Assembly: GCA_000016765.1 (NCBI GenBank)
Contig: CP000699.1
Location: 1,116,001-1,180,000, forward strand
Length of the DNA: 64,000 nt
DNA from: Rhizorhabdus wittichii RW1
GTDB taxonomy: Bacteria > Pseudomonadota > Alphaproteobacteria > Sphingomonadales > Sphingomonadaceae
Direction of reading: 5' to 3'
In this document: positions 44,638-53,652 of the stretch, one piece after another
Position numbering within the stretch: position 1 is the stretch's first letter
How the letters are laid out: each line of letters starts with the position of its first letter
Notes under the pieces: model-generated
Databases searched by the model: none
Told to the model about the DNA's origin: nothing
The model's input: the letters and a program-made list of their open reading frames with translations, nothing else
Translations under genes and position numbers: made by a program

Positions 44638-45798
44638 ATGGCGGTCGACGGACAGGGCCGCCGGGGGCCGCTCGCCGGCCTGCGCGTGCTCGACCTGAGC
44701 GGCCTCGGCCCGGCGCCCTTCGCGACGATGATGCTGGCGGACTTCGGCGCCGAGGTGCTGAGCGTCCGCCGTCCCGATCCGCTGCCCTTCGATCCCGCCG
44801 CCGCGATGGCGCGCGGCAAGGACGCGATCGGCGTCGACCTGCGCTCGCCCGAGGGCCAGGCGGTCGCGCGGCGGCTGGCCAGGAGCGCCGACATCTTCGT
44901 CGAGGGCTTCCGCCCCGGCGTGATGGAGCGGCTCGGCCTCGGCCCCGAGGTACTGATGGCCGACAATCCGGGGCTGATCTACGCCCGCCTGACCGGCTGG
45001 GGGCAGAGCGGCCCCTATGCGAAGCGGGCCGGCCACGACATCAACTATCTCGCCATATCGGGCGCGCTCGCGGTGATCGGCGAGGACAAGCCGACCGCCC
45101 CGCCGGGGCTGCTCGGCGATCTCGCCAACGGTTCCTACACGATGATGATCGGCGTGCTGATGGCGCTGGTCGAGCGGCAGCGCACCGGCAGGGGCCAGGT
45201 GGTCGACGCCGCGATCGTCGACGGCGCCTCCTACATGCTCGGGCCGATGTTCGGCGAGCTGGAGCTGGGGCTGTGGGACGGCGATCCCGACCATGCGATG
45301 CTCGGCGGCAAGGCGCCCTTCTACGGCGTCTATCGCTGTGCCGACGGCAAATGGTTCTCGGTCGGCGCGATCGAGCAGAAATTCTACGCGGCGATGCTGT
45401 CGATCCTCGGCCTCGACGACGTCGATCCCTCGGCCGAGGCGCAGATGGACCGGGATCGCTGGCCGGCGCTGCGCGAACGGATCGCGGCGGCCTTCCTGAC
45501 GAAGCCGCAGGCGGCGTGGACCGAGGCGTTCGGCGCGGTCGACTCCTGCGGCGCGCCGGTGCTGGCCGCCGGCGAGCTGGCCGCCGATCCGCACAATGCG
45601 GCGCGCGGCACGGTCACGGCCGACGGCGAGGGCATCCTCACCGCCGCGCCGGCCCCGCGCCTGTCGGAGCATCCAGAGCTGGTGACCGCGCCCAATCCGC
45701 GCGGCAGCCGCCCGGCCGACACGATCCTGGCCGAAGCCGGCTTCACCGCCGACGAGATCGGCGAATTGACCGCGAAAAAGGCGGTCTGGTCGCTATAA
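44638..45798 (+). CDS. Alpha-methylacyl-CoA racemase-like family III CoA-transferase (CaiB/BaiF)
   Basis: A 386-residue protein. LAGLRVLDLSGLGPAPFATMML with ADFGAEV is the family III N-terminus. GHDINYLAISGAL with its His, the Asp in LLGDLANGS and the Glu in VGAIEQKFY match the His-Asp-Glu acid-base residues of alpha-methylacyl-CoA racemase, rather than the catalytic Asp of true CoA-transferases. It would epimerise 2-methyl-branched acyl-CoA so that beta-oxidation can proceed, as in isoprenoid and sterol side chains. It starts two bases after the LLM stop. Confidence 0.88.
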   Translation: MAVDGQGRRGPLAGLRVLDLSGLGPAPFATMMLADFGAEVLSVRRPDPLPFDPAAAMARGKDAIGVDLRSPEGQAVARRLARSADIFVEGFRPGVMERLGLGPEVLMADNPGLIYARLTGWGQSGPYAKRAGHDINYLAISGALAVIGEDKPTAPPGLLGDLANGSYTMMIGVLMALVERQRTGRGQVVDAAIVDGASYMLGPMFGELELGLWDGDPDHAMLGGKAPFYGVYRCADGKWFSVGAIEQKFYAAMLSILGLDDVDPSAEAQMDRDRWPALRERIAAAFLTKPQAAWTEAFGAVDSCGAPVLAAGELAADPHNAARGTVTADGEGILTAAPAPRLSEHPELVTAPNPRGSRPADTILAEAGFTADEIGELTAKKAVWSL

Positions 45799-45846
45799 CC
45801 TGGCGTCAGGCCAACGGGCCGGCGCCGACGAGAGGATCATAGGTTC

Positions 45847-47844
45847 GTGTCATTCGACCGCATCCTGAGCCCGATCCTGATCAACGGGCTCGAGATCAGG
45901 AACCGCGTCGCCCGCGCCGCGCACGGCACCAGCTATGGCCGCGGCGCGATCAGCGACGACCTGATCGCCTATCATGAGGCGCGCGCGAAGGGCGGGGTCG
46001 GGCTGAACATCCTCGAGGCGACGGTGGTCCATCCGTCGACCTCGAACCACACCGTCAACGCGCTCGACGATTCGATCATCCCCGGTTTCGCGAAGCTGGG
46101 GGAGGCCTGTTCGCGGCACGGGATGCGGACCTTCGTCCAGCTCTGGCACGGCGGCCATCGCTGGGCCCCCGCCAACGGCCAGGCGCCGCTGTCGGCCTCC
46201 GACGTGCCCTGCCCGCTCGGCGTCACCAACACGCCGCAGCCGATGACGCTCGACCAGATCGAGGAGATCACCGAGGCCTTCGCCGACGCCGCCGAGCGGG
46301 TCCGCAAGGGCGGGCTCGACGGGATCGAGCTGCATTGCGGCCACGGCTATCTGGTCCACCAGTTCCTCTGTCCGCTGACCAATCGCCGCGAGGACGATCA
46401 TGGCGGCAGCCTGGAGAACCGGATGCGCTTCATGCACGGCATCCTCGGCGCGATCCGCAAGCGGGTGGGCGACGACTTCCCGCTCGGCATCCGCATCTCC
46501 GACTACAACGCCCCCGGCGGCTTCAGCCCCGAGGAGGCCGGCGAGGTCGTCGCGCGGGTCTGCGCCGACGGGCTGGTCGACTATGTCAGCGGGTCGATGG
46601 GCAGCCCCTACAGCATCGCGTCGATGCTCGGCTGCATGGACCAGCCGTCGGGCTATATGCTCCCCTCCGCCGAGCCGATCGTCCAGCGCGCGACCGTGCC
46701 GACGATGATCGCGGGCCGCTTCGGCACGCTCGACGAGGGCGAGCAGGTGATCCGCGCCGGCCTGGCCGACATGGTCAGCTATGTCCGCGCGCTGATCGCC
46801 GACGCCGATCTGGTCGCCAAGTCGGCGGCCGGCAACGCGATCGGCGTCCGCCCCTGCATCGGCTGCAACCAGGGCTGCGTCGGCGGCATCCGCACCCCCG
46901 TCCAGCGGATGACCTGCACGGTCAATCCGGCGGTCGGCTTCGAGCGGACGATGGACGAAAGCCTGATCGCCCCCGCCGAAACCCCGCGCAAGGTGGTGGT
47001 GATCGGCGGCGGCCCGGCCGGCATGGAGGCGGCGCGGATCGCCCGGCTGCACGGCCATGAGGTGGTGCTGATGGAGGCGCAGCCGACCCTCGGCGGCGCG
47101 GTCAACATCGCCAGGCATGCGCCGAAGCTCCAGGCGATCCACGACATCACCCTGTGGCAGGAAGCGGAGGTGTTCCGCCTCGGCGTCGACGTGCGCCTGT
47201 CGACCTATGCCGAGGTCGACGAGGTGCTGGCCGAGCGGCCCGACGTGGTGATCATCGCCACCGGATCGCTGCCGCGCATGGACGGTCTTCAGGCGCAACG
47301 GCCCGAGCGGCCGATTCCCGGCTTCCACCAGCCGCACGTGCTGTCGTCCTGGGACCTGCTGCTCGGCCCGGCCGGCGGCCACGGCCGGAGCGCGGTCGTG
47401 TTCGACGATATCGGCCATTATGAGGGGATCGCCGCGGCCGAGCATCTGATCGCGCAGGGCGTCGCCGTCACCTATGTCGCGCGCCATTCGAGCTTCTCGC
47501 CGACGATGGACATCATCCTGCGCACCGGCCCGGCGCTGCGCCGCCTGCGCAAGGGCAGGTTCGACCTGGTGGTGTCGGGGCGGATCGTCGCGATCGGCCA
47601 GGATCGCTGCACGATCGGCTATCTCGACGGCGACGAGGAGTGGGAGGTTCCCGCCGACACCGTCATATTCGTCGGCTACAACCAGGCGCAGGCCGACCTG
47701 TGGCGCGCGCTGGGCGGCGGATCGCGGGCGCCCAAGCCGTATCAACTGCATCTGATCGGCGACGCCAATGCGCCGAGGGACCTGCTGATGGCGATCCGCG
47801 AGGGCAATATGGCGGGGCGTATCGAGGAGAATGCGGATGCTTGA
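45847..47844 (+). CDS. Fe-S flavoprotein ene-reductase (OYE + FAD/NAD; 2,4-dienoyl-CoA reductase / BaiCD-like), second copy
   Basis: The protein has 665 residues with the same domain order as the enzyme at 18627: an OYE barrel with HCGHGYL (163-169), Fe-S cysteines 337, 340, 344 and 357, and a GGGPAGMEA fold. YNAPGGF and SGSMGSPYS in the barrel differ from the first copy (SDSADP, MSYGDYY), so substrate sites are not the same. The start is GTG 45847, with AGGATCATAGG upstream. The SDR start overlaps its end by 8 bases. It is probably the reductase for a second conjugated double bond or ring. Confidence 0.9.
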   Translation: MSFDRILSPILINGLEIRNRVARAAHGTSYGRGAISDDLIAYHEARAKGGVGLNILEATVVHPSTSNHTVNALDDSIIPGFAKLGEACSRHGMRTFVQLWHGGHRWAPANGQAPLSASDVPCPLGVTNTPQPMTLDQIEEITEAFADAAERVRKGGLDGIELHCGHGYLVHQFLCPLTNRREDDHGGSLENRMRFMHGILGAIRKRVGDDFPLGIRISDYNAPGGFSPEEAGEVVARVCADGLVDYVSGSMGSPYSIASMLGCMDQPSGYMLPSAEPIVQRATVPTMIAGRFGTLDEGEQVIRAGLADMVSYVRALIADADLVAKSAAGNAIGVRPCIGCNQGCVGGIRTPVQRMTCTVNPAVGFERTMDESLIAPAETPRKVVVIGGGPAGMEAARIARLHGHEVVLMEAQPTLGGAVNIARHAPKLQAIHDITLWQEAEVFRLGVDVRLSTYAEVDEVLAERPDVVIIATGSLPRMDGLQAQRPERPIPGFHQPHVLSSWDLLLGPAGGHGRSAVVFDDIGHYEGIAAAEHLIAQGVAVTYVARHSSFSPTMDIILRTGPALRRLRKGRFDLVVSGRIVAIGQDRCTIGYLDGDEEWEVPADTVIFVGYNQAQADLWRALGGGSRAPKPYQLHLIGDANAPRDLLMAIREGNMAGRIEENADA

Positions 47845-48631
47845 CGGCAAGGTCGCGATCATCACCGGCGGCGGCACCGGCATCGGCGCCGCGATCGCCC
47901 GGCTGTTCGCGCGGAAGGGCGCGCATGTCGTGATCACCTCCGAACTGGCGGCCGAGGCGATGGCCCCGGTGGTCGAGGCGATCCGGGCGGACGGCGGATC
48001 GGCGAGCGCCATGAGCTGCGACATCATGGACCGCGCCGCGATCGCCGCGCTGGTCGAGGGCGTCGAGCGCGACCATGGCCGGATCGACATCCTGATCCAG
48101 AGCGCCGGCGTGTGCTTCGCCGGACCGATCGAGACGATGGAGCCGCGCAAGATCGACCTGACCTTCGGCGTCAACGTGATCGGCGCGATCTCGATGATCC
48201 AGGCGGCCCTCCCCGCGATGAAGCGCGCGGGCGGCGGCGCGATCGTCAACATATCGTCGGGGGCGGCGGTGCTCGGCGTCAACGAGATGGCGGTCTATGC
48301 CGCCAGCAAGGCGGCGATCGCCCATTTCACCCGCACCCTGGCGCCCGAACTGCGCCGCACCAACATCCGGATCAATGCGATCGGCCCCGGATCGGTCCGC
48401 ACCCAGATGCTGGGCTTCACCGGCGACGAGCTGACCGAGGAGCAGCGCGCCGGCATGGTCCGCCGCGAGGCGCGCTCGATCAGCCCCTATGGCAATGCGA
48501 TGATGGAACCCGACGACATCGCCGAACTGGCGCTGTTCCTAGCCTCCGACGCCGCCCGCGCCCTGCACGGCAGCTTCGTGCTGGCCGACCAGGGCATCTC
48601 CAGCGCGATGCTGCCGCCGGCGAGCCAATAG
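47837..48631 (+). CDS. Short-chain dehydrogenase/reductase
   Basis: A 264-residue classical SDR. The motifs are TGGGTGIGAAIA, QSAG in place of NNAG, NISSGAAVLG with catalytic Ser, and YAASK. The C-terminal stretch keeps GPGSVRTQM. ATG 47837 is preferred to 47831, as GAGGAGA then sits at normal distance. It is translationally coupled to the ene-reductase upstream, suggesting alcohol/ketone conversion next to C=C reduction. A family A repeat begins right after the stop. Confidence 0.86.
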   Translation: MLDGKVAIITGGGTGIGAAIARLFARKGAHVVITSELAAEAMAPVVEAIRADGGSASAMSCDIMDRAAIAALVEGVERDHGRIDILIQSAGVCFAGPIETMEPRKIDLTFGVNVIGAISMIQAALPAMKRAGGGAIVNISSGAAVLGVNEMAVYAASKAAIAHFTRTLAPELRRTNIRINAIGPGSVRTQMLGFTGDELTEEQRAGMVRREARSISPYGNAMMEPDDIAELALFLASDAARALHGSFVLADQGISSAMLPPASQ

Positions 48632-48632
48632 G

Positions 48633-48722
48633 CGTCATGCCGGCGGAGGCCGGCATCTCGGCAGAGAGGAGACAAGGTCGAGGCAGGAACCGCCTGAGAT
48701 GCCGGCCTCCGCCGGCATGACG
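48633..48722. repeat. Composite palindromic repeat, family A
   Basis: A 27-base arm at 48633-48659 and its exact inverse at 48696-48722, identical in both arms to the copy at 17603. It lies between convergent genes at the right edge of the catabolic island. Confidence 0.9.
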
Positions 48723-48732
48723 AAGAGTGTAG

Positions 48733-51138
48733 CTACCCTATGACCAGCACCACCGGCTCGTCGGGCGCGTCGCGCAGGCGGAGCTGGAGGCGGCCGCCCT
48801 GCGGCGCGGGGACCTTGAGCGACGCGCCGGTGAAGCCCTCGGGCACGCGCACCGGCTGGGCGCTGCCCGAGGCGGGCGCGATGCTGTCGATCAGGAACAG
48901 GCCCTCGCCCTCCATCCGGCAGCGGGCGGCGCCCTTGTCGCACTGGACGCGGGTGATGGTGGGGAGCCGGGCGAGCACGGCCAATGGCTGCCAGCCGCTG
49001 GTCACGTCGCCATGGTGGAGGCGGAAGCGGAGCGGGCCGAAGGCCGAGGGACCGAGCGCCGCCGGATCGAGCGTCGCCACCAGCACGTCGCGCCCCTGGA
49101 AGCGCAGGTCGGGCCCGCTCGTCAGGGTCGCGTGCGCCTCGCCGTCGGCGGTCGCGACCTCGATGCTGTCGGCGGGCGACAGGCGGGTGCCCTCGGCGGC
49201 GCGCAGCGAGAAGACCAGCCGCGCGCTGTCGGGCAGCAGAGCCTTCGCCTTGGTTTCGAGCACCAGGCCGCGCCGTGCCTGCTTGGGGGCGAGGCTGCGT
49301 TCGATCAGCGTGACGCCCGGCCGGGGCTCCGCCACCGTCACCGGCAGGTTCAGCACCCGCCCGTCCTGAAGGGTGATGCGCGCGGTCGGCGATCCGGGCG
49401 CGATCCCCTCGCCCGTGCCTTCGGCGTCGAGCTGGAGGCGATCGACGTCGCCGTCGCGCGTCAGCCCGGCTGGCAGCAGCGCGAGACCGGACAGCTCGAC
49501 GCGGGCGACCTGGTCGAGCCGCTGGCCGGACAGCAGCGCCGACCGGTCGCCGGCATGGATCGCCAGCCCGTCGAGCCGGCTCGCCTGGGCGCGGGCGCGC
49601 AGCGAGACGGTGGCGGGTTCGGCGACGCCCTGCTGGCGGATTTCCAGCACCACCTCGCCGGGGCGGCTGTCCTTGAGCGGGACGATGACGGCGACGTCGC
49701 CATCGTCGTTCAGCTTCGCGGCGAGCGGCTGCGGGCCCGATCCGGTACGCATCGCGACGCTGGTCACGCAGGCCGGCGCCGGCCCGGTCAGCGCGACCGG
49801 ATTGTCGCGCCGCGTCACCAGGCTCGACACGCCGCCCGCCGCCGCCCAGTCGCCCTCGGCCGGGAATTGCAGCGCGAAGCGCGGCCCTTCGAACCGGTCG
49901 AAGCCCCATCGGCCGAGGATCTGGGCGTCGACCTTGCCCTTCAGGTCGGCCGGCATCGCGCCGGCGACGACATAGCCGCCGCGATCGGCGCGCGGCACGA
50001 GCGGAAGCTCGATCGTCCGCGATCCGGCGGTCAGCCGCAGCGTCGCGCCGTGCAGATAGTCGGTGGCGTAGATCAAGGGGGCGCCGTCGACCGGCAGGAC
50101 CAGCCCCGGCCGCGCCCCGCACAGCGGCCCGTCGACCGCCGCCCGCAGGCGCGGCGGGCTGTTCGCCTCGATCGCCGGCATCGCGGTGACGAGCACCGAG
50201 CGCGGCTTGTCGAAGGACGGCGCGGCGTTGAGCAGCAGCGAGACGCCCTCGCCGTGGCGCAGGCTGAGGCTCGGCAGATAGTCGAGCTGCGGGTTGCTGA
50301 ACGCCCCGAAGACGCGGGCGATGTCACGGATCACGCCGATATAGGGGCTGTAATAGCCCATCCCCGCCTCGCGGGTCGAGCTGAGTTGCATGGCCAGGTC
50401 GACCGGCGCGCCCGACAGCGTCTCGGTCAGCGACGAAGTGTGGACGTCGGCGAGGACGAGCGTGTCGCGATGTTCGAGCAGGCAGGCGGCCTGCAGCTCG
50501 ATCACCTTGCCGAGGCATTCCTCGTTGAGCTTCATCGACAGGCTGCGCGCCAGCGTCGGCGCGACGCTGCGCAGATATTCGGGGTGGCTGTTCTCCTGCG
50601 CCCGGATCGCCGCCATGAAGCCGTCGAGGCGTGCCCGGTCGAGCGACGCCTGGTTGAGGTCCTGGCTGGCGCGGACGAACTCGCCCGGCCGCCCGCGCAC
50701 CGCGTCGGCGATCGCCCCGCTCGCGCCGCCCGAGGCGGGGACGAGGAACAGCACGAGCTGGCGCGCGCCCTTGGGAACGACCAGGTCGAGCTGGCGGTCC
50801 TTCTCCTTCTTCCGCCACGGCTCGGCGGTCCGGATCCAGTCCTTGGGCGGCGGATTGGTCGCGCCCTGTAGGAAGGTCGACACCAGCAGGAAGCGGGCGC
50901 GCTGGTCCTCCGGGAAATCGGCGCGGATCGTCAGCCGGTCGCCCTCGGCGAGACTCGGCACCTGATCGATCGGCAGCGTGACCTCGCCGCGACTGACGCT
51001 GATGCGCAGGCCGGGGCCCGGCAGGTCGAACGGCGCCGGATCGGCGGCGCGCAGCGGCAAGGGCACGAGCGTGGCGCCGGCCAGCGCCGTGATCGCGACG
51101 GCCCGCAACAGGCGGGAAGGAAAGGACTTCGCCATCAT
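48733..51138 (-). CDS. Exported protein of unknown function, about 801 residues
   Basis: A signal peptide is visible (MAKSFPSRLLRAVAITALAG, cleavage near LRA-ADPAP). The mature part is rich in beta-strand-like segments with repeated phrases such as LVLPVDGAPLIYATDYLHG and VSSLVTRRDNPVALTGPAP, suggesting several immunoglobulin-like domains. It contains isolated cysteines but no recognised catalytic motif. Two adjacent ATGs (51138, 51135) fit the AAGG site. It lies 49 bases downstream of the membrane protein gene on the same strand, so the two may work together at the cell envelope. I do not recognise the family. Confidence 0.7.
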   Translation of the reverse strand: MMAKSFPSRLLRAVAITALAGATLVPLPLRAADPAPFDLPGPGLRISVSRGEVTLPIDQVPSLAEGDRLTIRADFPEDQRARFLLVSTFLQGATNPPPKDWIRTAEPWRKKEKDRQLDLVVPKGARQLVLFLVPASGGASGAIADAVRGRPGEFVRASQDLNQASLDRARLDGFMAAIRAQENSHPEYLRSVAPTLARSLSMKLNEECLGKVIELQAACLLEHRDTLVLADVHTSSLTETLSGAPVDLAMQLSSTREAGMGYYSPYIGVIRDIARVFGAFSNPQLDYLPSLSLRHGEGVSLLLNAAPSFDKPRSVLVTAMPAIEANSPPRLRAAVDGPLCGARPGLVLPVDGAPLIYATDYLHGATLRLTAGSRTIELPLVPRADRGGYVVAGAMPADLKGKVDAQILGRWGFDRFEGPRFALQFPAEGDWAAAGGVSSLVTRRDNPVALTGPAPACVTSVAMRTGSGPQPLAAKLNDDGDVAVIVPLKDSRPGEVVLEIRQQGVAEPATVSLRARAQASRLDGLAIHAGDRSALLSGQRLDQVARVELSGLALLPAGLTRDGDVDRLQLDAEGTGEGIAPGSPTARITLQDGRVLNLPVTVAEPRPGVTLIERSLAPKQARRGLVLETKAKALLPDSARLVFSLRAAEGTRLSPADSIEVATADGEAHATLTSGPDLRFQGRDVLVATLDPAALGPSAFGPLRFRLHHGDVTSGWQPLAVLARLPTITRVQCDKGAARCRMEGEGLFLIDSIAPASGSAQPVRVPEGFTGASLKVPAPQGGRLQLRLRDAPDEPVVLVIG

Positions 51139-51187
51139 GCCGCCTTCTAACGCAACAAGGCGGCGAAGGGTCAACCCGGTGGGCCCG

Positions 51188-52504
51188 TTATCGCCCCGCC
51201 CGGTAATATTCGCGAAGATCGGGCACCTCGGCCTCGGGGTCGAAGGACTGGTAGCCGCGATAGGCGCGGGGATTGAGGATGATCGCCTGATCGGCGTTCT
51301 CGCGCAGCAGCAGGCTCATCAGCGGATAGGTCCATATCCAGCCATAGCGGGCGAGACGGCCGTCGAGCAGCCGCGTGTCCTCGACCGCGACCAGCCCCGA
51401 GCGCGCGCGGACCTCGTCCCGGAACAGCGCGAGATGCGCCCGATGGTCGAGCGAATAGGCGAGGTTCGACACCGCGAGCGCGACGAAGAACAGCAGCGCG
51501 ACGATCGGCGCCCGGGGATGGACGCGGACCAGCGCCGGCCAGCGCGCGATCGCGGCGAAGCGGAGCGCGAGCAGGCCGCCCAGCCCGAACAGGGCGAGGC
51601 CGACCAGCGTCCGCGCCTCATAATGCTGGTGCGGCAGCGACCAGTTGCCGGGCAGCACGAGCCCGGCCAGGCAGGCGACGGCGAGGAAGAGACCGCCGCG
51701 CCGCATCCAGGCGGCCGGCGTCGACAGGGCGATCCACCCGATCGCGAAGGCGACCGACAAGGCGAGCAGCCGGTTATGCATCGCGGCGAAGAAGGCCATC
51801 GCCGCGGCGAGCTGTTCGGGATGGCCCGGGTTGAGCACGAAATGGACCGCGACGCCCGTCCCCGCCGCATAGGCCAGGATCGCGAGCAGCAGCATGGCGC
51901 GGACGGCGGGCGGCTCGCTTCCTTTCCGCAGGCGCACGACGCCGGCGAGGACGAGCAGCGGGCCGAGGTAGAGCATCGCCTCATAGGCGGCCAGCAGGCC
52001 AAGGCCGGCGAGCAGCGCGACGAGGGCCCAGCCGGGGCCGATCCGCGCCCTCCCCGACAGGATCGCCAGTGCCAGCGCGACCAGCGCATAAGCGAGATTA
52101 TATTCCCCGATCGCGAAGAAGCCGACGTTGAAATAGACGATGCAGAACAACAGGAAGACCAGCCAGAAGGCGGGATCGCGATGGAGACGCGCGAGCGCCA
52201 GCATCCAGAAGGCGACGGGCATCAGCACCAGCGTCGCCGAGTGCAGGACGAGCAGCGCCGGCAGGTCGACGACGCCGGCGCGCAGCGCGAGCACCACCGG
52301 GAATTGCGTCAGCCATTCGGTGCATAGCCGCGACGGATTGGCGTGGACGAAGTCCCTGGTCCTGAGCAGATGATAGAGGAAGTTCGATCCGTCGCCGTAG
52401 AGGCCCCGCAGGCTGGACGCGTCGAACAGCGCGACGGCGACGATCATCAGCATGGCGGCCAGTTGCGCAGCGTCGTGCCGGTCGGCCGCCCTGTCGCCCG
52501 TCAT
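51188..52504 (-). CDS. Multi-pass membrane protein of unknown function
   Basis: A 438-residue protein with about 10-11 hydrophobic segments (for example LLVLHSATLVLMPVAFWML, FWLVFLLFCIVYFNVGFFA, LFLAVACLAGLVLPG). It has a DGSNFLYHLLRTRDFVH stretch after the first segment and a soluble C-terminal tail ending LREYYRAGR. The overall form resembles polyprenyl-sugar glycosyltransferase or O-antigen-type membrane proteins, but no diagnostic motif was seen. ATG 52504 has GAGG upstream. It is divergent from the formylglycine-generating enzyme gene and first in an operon with the exported protein. Confidence 0.65.
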   Translation of the reverse strand: MTGDRAADRHDAAQLAAMLMIVAVALFDASSLRGLYGDGSNFLYHLLRTRDFVHANPSRLCTEWLTQFPVVLALRAGVVDLPALLVLHSATLVLMPVAFWMLALARLHRDPAFWLVFLLFCIVYFNVGFFAIGEYNLAYALVALALAILSGRARIGPGWALVALLAGLGLLAAYEAMLYLGPLLVLAGVVRLRKGSEPPAVRAMLLLAILAYAAGTGVAVHFVLNPGHPEQLAAAMAFFAAMHNRLLALSVAFAIGWIALSTPAAWMRRGGLFLAVACLAGLVLPGNWSLPHQHYEARTLVGLALFGLGGLLALRFAAIARWPALVRVHPRAPIVALLFFVALAVSNLAYSLDHRAHLALFRDEVRARSGLVAVEDTRLLDGRLARYGWIWTYPLMSLLLRENADQAIILNPRAYRGYQSFDPEAEVPDLREYYRAGR

Positions 52505-52633
52505 GTCCTCACCGGCCCCCGCCCGGCCTCCCGATCGCGGAGGCCCGCCCAATTTGCGGCTTTTGGCGCGCGGCGCAAGACCGGAAACGGATGGAGCAGC
52601 GAGGTTGTGAGTCGCCCTGTTCGCTGGCAAAGG

Positions 52634-53602
52634 ATGGCTGTGTCCGAACCGTCCCGCTCCCCCGCCGCCGATCGTCCGCCCGCCGGCATGGCGTTCGTGC
52701 CGGGCGGCGTCTTCACCATGGGATCGGACCGCTTCTATCCGGAGGAAGCGCCGGCGCGCCGGGTGCGCGTCGATCCCTTCTTCATCGACGAGGCGCCCGT
52801 CACCAACGCCGACTTCGCCCGCTTCGTCGCCGCGACCGGCCATGTCACCTGCGCCGAGATCGCCCCCGATCCCAAGGACTATCCCGGCATGCTGCCCGAA
52901 CTGGCCCATGCCGGCTCCGCGGTGTTCACCCGGACCGACCGGCCGGTCGACACCCGCGATCCGTCGCAATGGTGGCGCTTCGTCCTGGGCGCGGACTGGC
53001 GCCATCCCTGCGGCCCGGACAGCTCGATCGACGGGCTCGACGATCATCCGGTCGTCCATGTCGCCTGCGCCGATGCGGAGGCCTATGCGCGCTGGGCGGG
53101 CAAGGCGCTGCCGACCGAGGCCGAATGGGAGTTCGCGGCGCGCGGCGGGCTGGAGGATGCCGACTATGCCTGGGGCGACGAACTGGCGCCGGACGGGCGG
53201 ATGATGGCGAACTACTGGCAGGGCCTGTTCCCCTATGCCAACACGCTCGACGACGGCTGGGAGCGGACCTCGCCGATCCGCAGCTTCCCGCCCAACGGCT
53301 ACGGCCTCCACGACATGATCGGCAATGTCTGGGAATGGACCAGCGACTGGTATGCCCCGCCGAAGATCGAGCGCAAGGCGAAGGGCAGCTGTTGCATCCC
53401 CGCCAATCCGCGCGGCGCGCGGCGGCACGACAGCTTCGATCCCCAGTCCCCCGCCCGCATCCCGCGCCGGGTGCTGAAAGGGGGATCGCACCTCTGCGCC
53501 CCCAGCTACTGCCAGCGCTACCGCCCCGCCGCGCGCCATCCCGAGGCGATCGACACGAGCACCAGCCATATCGGCTTCCGCTGCATCATAAGGGTCGGAT
53601 AG
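52634..53602 (+). CDS. Formylglycine-generating enzyme (SUMF1/FGE family)
   Basis: A 322-residue protein. MAFVPGGVFTMGSD is the family start, HPVVHVACADAEAYARWAG and LPTEAEWEFAARGG the core, and NVWEWTSDWY the central motif. Cys288 and Cys293 in GGSHLCAPSYCQRYR match the two copper-binding catalytic cysteines of true FGE (Cys336 and Cys341 in human), which turns a sulfatase Cys into formylglycine. No sulfatase gene is in the window. GTG 52640 behind AAAGGA may be the true start instead of ATG 52634. The M20 gene follows after 50 bases. Confidence 0.9.
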   Translation: MAVSEPSRSPAADRPPAGMAFVPGGVFTMGSDRFYPEEAPARRVRVDPFFIDEAPVTNADFARFVAATGHVTCAEIAPDPKDYPGMLPELAHAGSAVFTRTDRPVDTRDPSQWWRFVLGADWRHPCGPDSSIDGLDDHPVVHVACADAEAYARWAGKALPTEAEWEFAARGGLEDADYAWGDELAPDGRMMANYWQGLFPYANTLDDGWERTSPIRSFPPNGYGLHDMIGNVWEWTSDWYAPPKIERKAKGSCCIPANPRGARRHDSFDPQSPARIPRRVLKGGSHLCAPSYCQRYRPAARHPEAIDTSTSHIGFRCIIRVG

Positions 53603-53652
53603 CGTCATCCGGCCTCCCCCACGGGAACCTCACAGGGAGGAGAAAAAGAACA

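Noticed and set aside
44638-45798. CaiB/BaiF protein as a formyl-CoA-type CoA-transferase
   Set aside because: The His in GHDINYL and the Glu in GAIEQKFY fit alpha-methylacyl-CoA racemase better than the catalytic Asp of transferases.
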